Source of the DNA: Capsaspora owczarzaki ATCC 30864
Lineage: Eukaryota > Opisthokonta > Filasterea
NCBI RefSeq assembly: GCF_000151315.2
Contig: NW_011887293.1
Coordinates: 186,001-250,000, forward strand
Direction: 5' to 3'
DNA: 64,000 bases
Shown here: piece by piece, positions 57,392 through 64,000 of the stretch
How positions within the stretch are numbered: position 1 is the stretch's first letter
How the letters are laid out: every line of letters begins with the position of its first letter
Notes under the pieces: model-generated
The model's database searches: none
Told to the model about the DNA's origin: nothing
The model's input: the letters and a program-made list of their open reading frames with translations, nothing else
Position numbers and translations under genes: made by a program

Positions 57392-60300
57392 ATGCCGTCG
57401 ACTGCAGCTGTTAGTGTTGGTGTTGATGGTGGTTCAGCTGGCAGTGGCGTCGTGGTGGCGTCGTGGTGCCGGGTAGCCCAACCGCAACAGCAACAACAGC
57501 AACAACATTGACCAGCTCGACTTCGACTTCGACGACCACGACGGCCAATGTCGCAGCGTACGTCGAGCAGCTGGAGAACGACCTGCGGCTGGCGGCCGAG
57601 CTGGGCAACCTGCTGCTGGAACGCAACACGACGCTCGAGCGCGAGGCCGAGCAGGTTCGCGGCGGGAATGACTCGCGCGTGAGGGAACTGGCGCTCGAGG
57701 CGTACGACCTGCGCAACCAGCTCGAGCTGCTCAAGGCCAAGCAGACCGTCGAGGGCCAGCAGGCTGCAGATCGCCTGTGGGAGTCGGAAGCTCGCCGCAG
57801 AGACGCAGAGCAGGCACAGACGGACTTGCAGCAGCGCGTCGTCCAGCTGCGCGACGAGCTCGCCAAGCTCAACGAGCAGAATCGCAAGCTCCAGGTCAAC
57901 GCCGACGCAGCTGGGCAACGCGCATCGGCGGCTGAGCGCAAGGCACAGGACACTGAGACTCAGCGCGTCGCTCTGGCCGCGCAGCTCGACACTGTCCGCA
58001 AGGAGCTCTTTGACGAAGGGTTCGGCGAAGGAAGCGATTCGGCTGCTGCTGCGGCCAATGCTGATGCTGCGGCCAACGACGACGCCAATGCTGCTGCCAA
58101 TGCTGCTGCTCATGGTGGAGCCCATAACGATGGACTCGATGCGTCCGGGTCGCAGCGGGACGACGGCGACAACGGGCGAGCCGGAGACGCGTCCGCAGAA
58201 CTGCTCCGCGCCGAACTCGAGCAGCTGCGGACGGCCCTGCTCGAGCAGATCAGCGTCGCACGCTCACTCGAGTCCCAGCGCGACGAATACAAGTCGTTGC
58301 TGGCAGACCGCTCGGAGGCTCTCGAGCGACTCCGCGAACAGCTCAACGAGCATCTGCTGGCCAGCGGGTCGCTCAACGGCAGCCAAACCCTCTCCGACCA
58401 GGTCATGCCGTTCCTCGCCGCCGAGCACCAGGCCGTGCAGGAGCGCTTGCGTCAGCAGCAAGAGCTCATTGAGCAGCAGCGAAACGCCCTCAACAACGCC
58501 GCGCAGCACAACTCGCCTGCGCCGTTTGCTCGGGAGTCGTCCATCAACCCCGCCACCTCCAAGATGGGCTCTCAGTCCGACACGCCCGCCGATGCTGCTG
58601 CCAGCGTTGATCCAGTCACGCCAGGACCCAGCCAACCAGTTGCCCGCGAGCTCTTTGCCGAGCCAGCCGCGACTTCCACCATCACGGCTGCTTCTGCTTC
58701 TGCTTCTGCTTCCGCTGCTGATTCATCGGCCGCTGGCTCTTCAGAAGAGTTTACCCTCGGCAGGCAGGGTCGTCAATCGTGGGAGCGCCAATCTCAACAA
58801 TGGGCGTACAAGTCTGCGCGAACGAAAGCGCGCACCAAGGCGCGCGATGTGACCAAGTGGCGAAACCAGCTCAAGCTCATTCGTCGCCAGGTGTCCATGG
58901 GACCTGCGGATGGCCGTGCCCGTGCGCAAAACGCTGGCAACACCAGCTCGCCTGCCAAGGACCTTGCTGCCAGCGCCACTCCCACGACTGATACTACTGC
59001 CACCACTGCCTCCTCGACTTCGCCGTCCGCTAGCACGACTACTTCTACGACGGCGACTTTTGATTCCGTGGCAGCGTCGCCCGCAAGCTCCATGGGCATG
59101 TCCGCCTCGGCTCCCAACTCTGTGAGCAAGCGCAGCTCGGTCTGGTTTGCTGATTTGGACGCCCTCGACCAGTTCGACGAGGAGACTGTTGCTTCCATGC
59201 GCGAGCTGCTTTTCGCCAACAAGGACGGCGCCCCGCGCCAGCCTCCTCATGCCACTTTGACTGCGAGCACTCAAACAGACGACGAATTGTTGCCAGTCGC
59301 TGCTGCCGTTTCCAGTGTTGCTGTTGCGACGACGACTACTACCAGCAAGACCAACGAGCCGTCGCCGCCGACCGCGCGGCGTGCATCCATGATGCGCACG
59401 ACCCCTGTTGGTATCGATCAAGATTTGCGCTCGCCAACGGCATCGGCTGCCCCGGCCCCTGTCGCCGACGATGACGACTCGTTGCTGTCGGCCGTCATGT
59501 CTGCCATTGGCTCGCAAAAATTGGCCAGCAGTGCCCCTGCTAGCGCACCCGCACCAGCAGTGGCAGCAGTGGCGGCAGTGGCAGCTTCCAGTGAGACCTC
59601 GACCGCCCAAGTGTTGGACGAGACTTTGCTGCGAGAGTCGCCCCAGTTTGCAGAGGCCGTCCGAAGTGAGTCGGCGCGACTCGAAGCCGAAATTCAGGCG
59701 CGTCTGAACGCCGAGCACACTGCAGCCCAAGCAGCGGCGGTCTCGGCTGCCATCGCGGAGGTCACCGCTCGGCTCGAGGCCCAAGCAGTGGCCGACAGTA
59801 AAGCTGCTGCACACGCCGCAACAGCCGCCGCAGAAGCCAAAGCCGCTGAAGTCAGGGCTGCCGACCTCAAGGCTGCTGCAGAGACCCGGGCTGCAGAACT
59901 CAAGGCTGCGGAGGCCAGGGGCGCTGAAGCCAAAGCCGCCGAACTCAAGGCTGCCGAAGCCAAGGCCAAGAGCGCTTCGTCATCCACTGCCACAACCCCG
60001 AGCGGTTCCCCTCATACCCAACGCGCGGCTGCTGCTGCTGCCGCTGCTGCGCTTGCGGCTGCCTCTGCGGCTGATGCCCTGGCCAAGTCCCTGTCGGCGC
60101 ACCAACGCCGAGCCTCTACCGTCAGTGTCAACTCGAAACAAGTGCAATCGGTGGGCGTCGAAACAGAGCCAGCATCGGTCGCGGCCGGTGCCACGCAAAC
60201 GTCGCCCGTTATGACTCGCAAGCCCGCCACCACGGCTTCCGCTGACACGCAAACCACAGCTCTCGATAGCGCTGTCACTGCCGCTGCCGCCGCTGACTTT

Positions 60301-61230
60301 GCCACCGCCGCCTCGGATGCGTCGATGGCCATCTCGATAAACCAGGCACCCGCTCTCGTGTCTGACAAGTACGATCGTCTTGCCATTCTCGGCCAAGGCG
60401 CGTGGTTTTCCAAGGCGACCAAGAGTGGCACCACGCATCGCCGCTATGTGACGTTCAACCCCTGGAAGCGCACAGTTACCTGGGCTGTGGATGAACCCCA
60501 GTCTCAAAAGACCCGAGTCTGTAAGTGTCGATTTTTTGAGTTGCTTCGTCGTAGTTTTGGCATTGTTCTGTCGATGCGTTGTTTCTGATTTTTATTTTTA
60601 TTTTTTATTTTCTTGGTTCTGTTGTTTTGGCAGATCGCATTCAAAACTTTGTGCCGTCCATCACAGGCACTCGCTTCCCCCAGTTGAACATGACCCAACT
60701 TGGATTCACCCTGTTTGCTGCAAATCGCGAGATTCTGCTGCTTGCATTAAGCAACTCTCAGAAGAATGCTTGGCTCGAGGTGAGTGTTCCTGTGTCATTC
60801 TTGTTTTTGCCTTCGACATGCTTTGACTCACCCCCTCCTTCGCTCGCTTTTTTCCCCCGTCCAAAAACAAAATCTGCAGGCGCTCAATATTGTCTTCCAG
60901 CGCACTGCTCCATCTGTGGCGCTCGAGGTGTCACTTCCTCCAATGCTGACCATTATTGCCCCAGTCAAGCCAACGGCCCTCTCGTCGTCTACATCTGTTC
61001 TGATGCCCGTCAAGGCTGTCATTGCCAAGCCAGCCACGGACATTATGCCCCTGGCAGGAACCAACGCGCGCGGCATAGAAACGGAAACATCCGTCCACGG
61101 CCGGGAGCCAGAAGCAGCAATAGATTCGGACAGCTACAACACCCTTCCTAAGCTGGCGCTTGTTGGAGGTGACAAGAAGCTGGTGGCAGCTGTGTCAGAC
61201 GACGAGTTTGACGACGACAGCTTTGTGTAA
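57392..61230 (+). CDS. Coiled-coil/PH protein resembling Num1/Mcp5 cortical dynein anchors
   Basis: Exons 57392-60520, 60634-60779 and 60880-61230 give about 1,150 aa. The ATG at 57392 and the long frame from ~57463 are out of register by an exact 11-bp tandem duplication (57446-57467); without one copy the frame is continuous. Near the N-terminus, YVEQLENDLRLAAELGNLLL contains AAxxG, the core of the CC1 box that binds dynein light intermediate chain in BICD, TRAK and HAP1 adaptors. Long coiled coils follow (LLRAELEQLRTALLEQISVA and others), then Ala/Ser/Thr-rich sequence with an A/E/K-rich helix near 59800-59970. The C-terminus has a PH domain of Mcp5 type: GAWFSKATKSGTTHRRYVTF, NPWKRTVTWAVDEP, ALSNSQKNAWLEALNIVF. 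The last residues are acidic. Dynein anchoring at the cortex is an inference from these two motifs. Confidence 0.75.
57446..57467. repeat. Exact 11-bp tandem duplication in a start-proximal coding region
   Basis: GGCGTCGTGGT occurs twice with no spacer (57446-57456, 57457-57467). Its length is not a multiple of three and it shifts the reading frame; see findings. Confidence 0.97.
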
Positions 61231-61500
61231 TATCTTTTTTTGTTGTTTGTTTTGGATGTCTTTTTACGCGCGGAGAGCGTTTTCTTCCATGCTTCGCCCA
61301 GTTCTGTTTCCATGTTGATCTTGATCGTGTTACTTTTGTAATGTTTTTTGTTAAGTGTATTGAGAAATACTGAATAGCTGTTTATCATTGAATCTTTTGT
61401 TTGTTTTTTTTTTGTTGGTGTTGTGGCCTTTGCGGTCGTCAACAAAGAGGGGCGTCCACCGCTCGCCACAATCGTGTCTCAATCGTGTTTTCGTTGGATG

Positions 61501-62453
61501 TTAGACATAGATGCCGACTGTTAGCAGGAGGAAGAGCGTGCCAAAACCGAGAAAGACAGAAGCCAAGCCGGCGCCCGACAATTCCTGCACCAGGTTACGG
61601 TTTTGCTTGGATGTGGTTACTTGCTGCCTGCAAGCGGGAGCACGAAGCAACAGTGAGACCTCCATCCAACCACGGTCATGGACGACCGCCCGCCTGGAGT
61701 GCGTTGATGATGATGGCTTACACAAAGAACGTTCCGGCAAAGATCAGTCCGATGACAATCAGGATGAAGGCCAGAGTGGAGAAGCTCGCCGGGTTGAGCG
61801 GTGCGTTGTACGGAGTGTACTCAGCCTATTGCATTTGCAAATAACAAGCGATATGTGAGTTGAGGTGCAAGTTGAGTTGAAGTGGAAGCGAGTTGAGTGG
61901 ATTTGCATTGAGTGGATTTGCATTGAGCGAGTTGTTGCTACTGCTGTCTGACCAGACAAAGACAAAAGCACAACCACACCACGCTTTTTGGTTTCGCAGA
62001 AGCAGTAGTACAGCAAGCAGCAGCAGCAGCAAACAGAGTTGTTTGGGATTCGTAGATTGAGATCAAAGCGAGATGATCGTCAGAGAGTGAGTGAACAAGA
62101 AGGCGGAGATCTCTGCCAAGCGATCAGACCGCGACACCGCCTCCCCCCCCCCAACAGGACATGATACAAACACTTGTAGGACCAGTGTTGTGCGTTTGTT
62201 GGGAACGGTCGTCGAGTGCGCGGAAGGAGAGGCGCAGGAAAACGCTCAAAAACGACAAGGAGAAAAGTTTCAAAAAAAAAACATAGGGATTGTTCACTAG
62301 AAGGAATTGAGAAAAGGTAGGAATCAAGCCGATACTGACCATTGAATAGAAAAATAAGAGTAAAAATTGAGACTGAATCTGGGTCTTGTTCGGATGTCGA
62401 GTGATTACTTGCCCCCTCATCTCGCTCGCTCTTGATACCTGCGTTGCCTGCAT
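61501..62453 (-). CDS. TMEM258: TMEM258/Ost5-like oligosaccharyltransferase subunit
   Basis: Exons 62453-62439, 61825-61722 and 61627-61501 give 81 aa (human 79). Conserved features are YTPYNAPLNPASF near the N-terminus, a first span (LAFILIVIGLIFAGTFFV), a polar loop (VTTSKQNRNLVQELSGAG) and a second span ending LFLLLTVGIYV, identical in shape to the human LLLWVGIYV end. The protein is a small subunit of the ER oligosaccharyltransferase for N-glycosylation. The first exon, only 15 nt (MQATQ), is my choice from phase and splice sites; another start is possible. The 613-bp first intron has no ORF of note. Confidence 0.85.
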
Positions 62454-62778
62454 CAATTCATGGCTCTAAAATCCTTCTGCCATGATCCAAACAAAAAGCG
62501 CTCAAATTTCGTCCATCCCGCTCAAATTTCAACTGCTCACCAGCTCTTTCTCCCCCTTCCCCGCGCTCCCGAGCTGCGTCTTCAAAAACAACACTCAAGC
62601 CATGTCCGACGCAACGCACATCTTGCAAATAGTTGTGATGTTTTTCGGAGCTTTTGACTTTGGCATGTTGTTGTTTTTGTTAAATTTGGTTTTGACAGGT
62701 TTTTTGGAGCCACAACCCCGCCTTCTCACTCCCCCTTTGAATCGCGCGGTTTGGAGAGCCCTTTCACCCTCCCCGAAT
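62454..62778. other. Divergent region, TMEM258 / PC-esterase-like gene
   Basis: 325 bp between divergent starts. No repeat or ORF of note. Confidence 0.55.
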
Positions 62779-64000
62779 ATGGCGTGGCAGGTCAAAAAGC
62801 AGCTGCGCATTGCTCTTGCGCTCGGTGTGATTCTGTGGGTTGTTTCGACTCTGGTGTGGAGCGGGCAGCCCGGCGGCATCGTCCTGCAGTATGCGGACTT
62901 GTCAGGTTCATCAGCGAACGCGGTTGCCAACGCCGACCCCAACCCCACCCCGGACAGCGACATGCCGCCGCCAGTGGTGCTGCCAGACACGTCGCACGAG
63001 CAAGACACGTCCACTGGCAAAGCACCAAGCGCCGTGGCTCGGGTGGGCGGCGACGACAACGACGACAATGCGGACGATGCGGTCGAAGTGGGCCCTCCCA
63101 TCGAACCCGACGTGGGCGACGGATGGCAGCAGCTCGGCTCCTCCTACGGCTCGGCCCAGCCAACAGCAGGACTCGGTGGACTTGTCGTCGACCAGGCAGA
63201 TAGCGAAGATGAGCTCGGAGGCGGAGGCGAAGGCGAGGAATCGGAAGGCGAGGGAACGAACGAGAATGGCTCGCTACGTGGGAGCGGCGCCTCTGCAAGC
63301 TCACCCAGCGACCCAGTAGCGCCTACATCGGCTCAAGCACCCACCCAAGAGAGCGCGACGAGCACTGCATTGCCGGACACGGGCCTCGACGACGACGACG
63401 ACGATGCTGCTGCGCTGGTGCCGCTGGTCGAGCACGATTGGCCTTGGTTTTCGTCCATCGTCACGCCCACCAGCCCGGGAAGCCAGGTCGAGGCCAAGCA
63501 GAGCTATCTGTGTGCCATGCGCGACAGGACGCGGGACCGTGCGTTACAGTACCAGCACACTGTGCACAATGCGAGCCGTTTGCTCATTGAGGACTTTTCG
63601 CAGCAGTACATTCTGCACCTGCGACATATTCGGGCGGGAACAATCTCGCCGTGCAAGCCAATGCAAGTCAATGGGCATTGCTTCGACCAGCCTGTTGGAA
63701 CGTTTGTGAAGGCTCGGTGCGATTCCAGCGCCACGCAGTCCGTCGTGCGGGCCACCGAAGGGCGGTTGCTCATTCGATGCAGCACGCCGTGCGATTCCAT
63801 CCAAGAAGACGACCCCGGCATGCAGACTTGCGACTGGAGCACGATGCGATGGCACGTGCCAGGTTGTCGGTCTGCCTGGATGATGTCCGGCCCTCATCGC
63901 GCAGAGCTCGAGCAATGCATACGCAACAAGGCCATGGTCTTCATCGGCGACTCGACGCTGCGCACCGAGTTTCACCGATTAGCGGAGATCTCGGGCACCG
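62779..64000 (+). CDS. PC-esterase (SGNH/GDSL) type II membrane protein, N-terminal part (cut by window edge)
   Basis: The frame from ATG 62779 stays open to the window end, about 407 codons. A short basic start is followed by one membrane anchor (LRIALALGVILWVVSTLVW), then about 180 acidic, Gly/Ser/Asp-rich residues. The globular part has many cysteines (SPCKPMQVNGHC, RCSTPCD, TCDWSTMRWHVPGCR) and, close to the edge, VFIGDSTLRTEFHRLAE. The GDS is the nucleophile block of PC-esterases, a family including NXPE/FAM55, CASD1 and plant TBL sugar acetyltransferases. A Golgi sugar O-acylation role is plausible but unproven; the His/Asp block would lie beyond the edge. Confidence 0.75.
   Translation, partial: MAWQVKKQLRIALALGVILWVVSTLVWSGQPGGIVLQYADLSGSSANAVANADPNPTPDSDMPPPVVLPDTSHEQDTSTGKAPSAVARVGGDDNDDNADDAVEVGPPIEPDVGDGWQQLGSSYGSAQPTAGLGGLVVDQADSEDELGGGGEGEESEGEGTNENGSLRGSGASASSPSDPVAPTSAQAPTQESATSTALPDTGLDDDDDDAAALVPLVEHDWPWFSSIVTPTSPGSQVEAKQSYLCAMRDRTRDRALQYQHTVHNASRLLIEDFSQQYILHLRHIRAGTISPCKPMQVNGHCFDQPVGTFVKARCDSSATQSVVRATEGRLLIRCSTPCDSIQEDDPGMQTCDWSTMRWHVPGCRSAWMMSGPHRAELEQCIRNKAMVFIGDSTLRTEFHRLAEISGT

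Noticed and set aside
58741-59814. 357-codon minus-strand ORF in the Num1-like gene
   Set aside because: Shadow of low-complexity coding sequence; the plus frame carries the domains.

Overview
The window is eukaryotic nuclear DNA. It is gene dense and moderately GC rich, carries about 22 protein genes on both strands, and most genes have several short GT-AG introns. The gene set points to a unicellular relative of animals. It includes homologues of fukutin, Hikeshi, HS1BP3, PIPOX, SS18, ASH1L, CtIP, CD36/LIMP-2, 14-3-3 and GCP3, next to protist or bacterial traits (its own biotin synthase, a GpsA-type glycerol-3-phosphate dehydrogenase). A filasterean such as Capsaspora owczarzaki is my best guess from gene density, short introns and T-rich introns; this is an inference and was not checked by search.

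Layout. 1-3346 (-): N-terminal part of a TRIP12/Ufd4-type HECT ubiquitin ligase, running off the left edge. 4663-9068 (-): gamma-tubulin complex component 3, 18 exons. 9866-14741 (+): oversized CD36-family membrane protein. 15213-17718 (+): bZIP factor with a helical C-terminal domain. 20035-20855 (+): 14-3-3. About 21704-26394 (+): DH-PH RhoGEF with a long proline-rich N-terminus. 26639-28343 (-): biotin synthase. 29574-30446 (+): leucine-rich-repeat-like protein with an unresolved 5' end. 30905-33553 (-): succinate dehydrogenase flavoprotein. 33880-35459 (-): GpsA-type glycerol-3-phosphate dehydrogenase. 35936-37330 (+): Hikeshi. About 37998-43142 (+): ASH1-like histone methyltransferase. 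43261-45611 (+): fukutin/LicD protein. 45773-47766 (-): peroxisomal sarcosine/pipecolate oxidase. 48139-50711 (+): CtIP/Sae2. 50972-52277 (-): HS1BP3-like PX protein. 53272-54138 (-): SS18-like protein. 54289-54811 (+): small GtrA-like membrane protein. 55359-57011 (+): CHMP3/VPS24. 57392-61230 (+): coiled-coil plus PH protein resembling Num1/Mcp5 dynein anchors. 61501-62453 (-): TMEM258/Ost5. 62779-64000 (+): N-terminal part of a PC-esterase-like type II membrane protein, running off the right edge.

These are housekeeping and regulatory genes in ordinary eukaryotic order. I see no operon-like system, defence island, CRISPR array, transposon or viral relic. The clearest points for a second look are: an exact 11-bp tandem duplication that shifts the reading frame at the start of the Num1-like gene; that gene's pairing of a CC1-box-like motif with an Mcp5-type PH domain; the enlarged CD36 protein with an NPxY tail and an internal frame change; very small first coding exons (18 nt in SDHA, 15 nt in TMEM258); the bZIP protein with a possible DOG1-like domain; and abundant long T/A homopolymer tracts and (CA)n arrays. 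Exon boundaries were set by hand from splice consensus, phase and remembered family sequences. No RNA data or database search was available.
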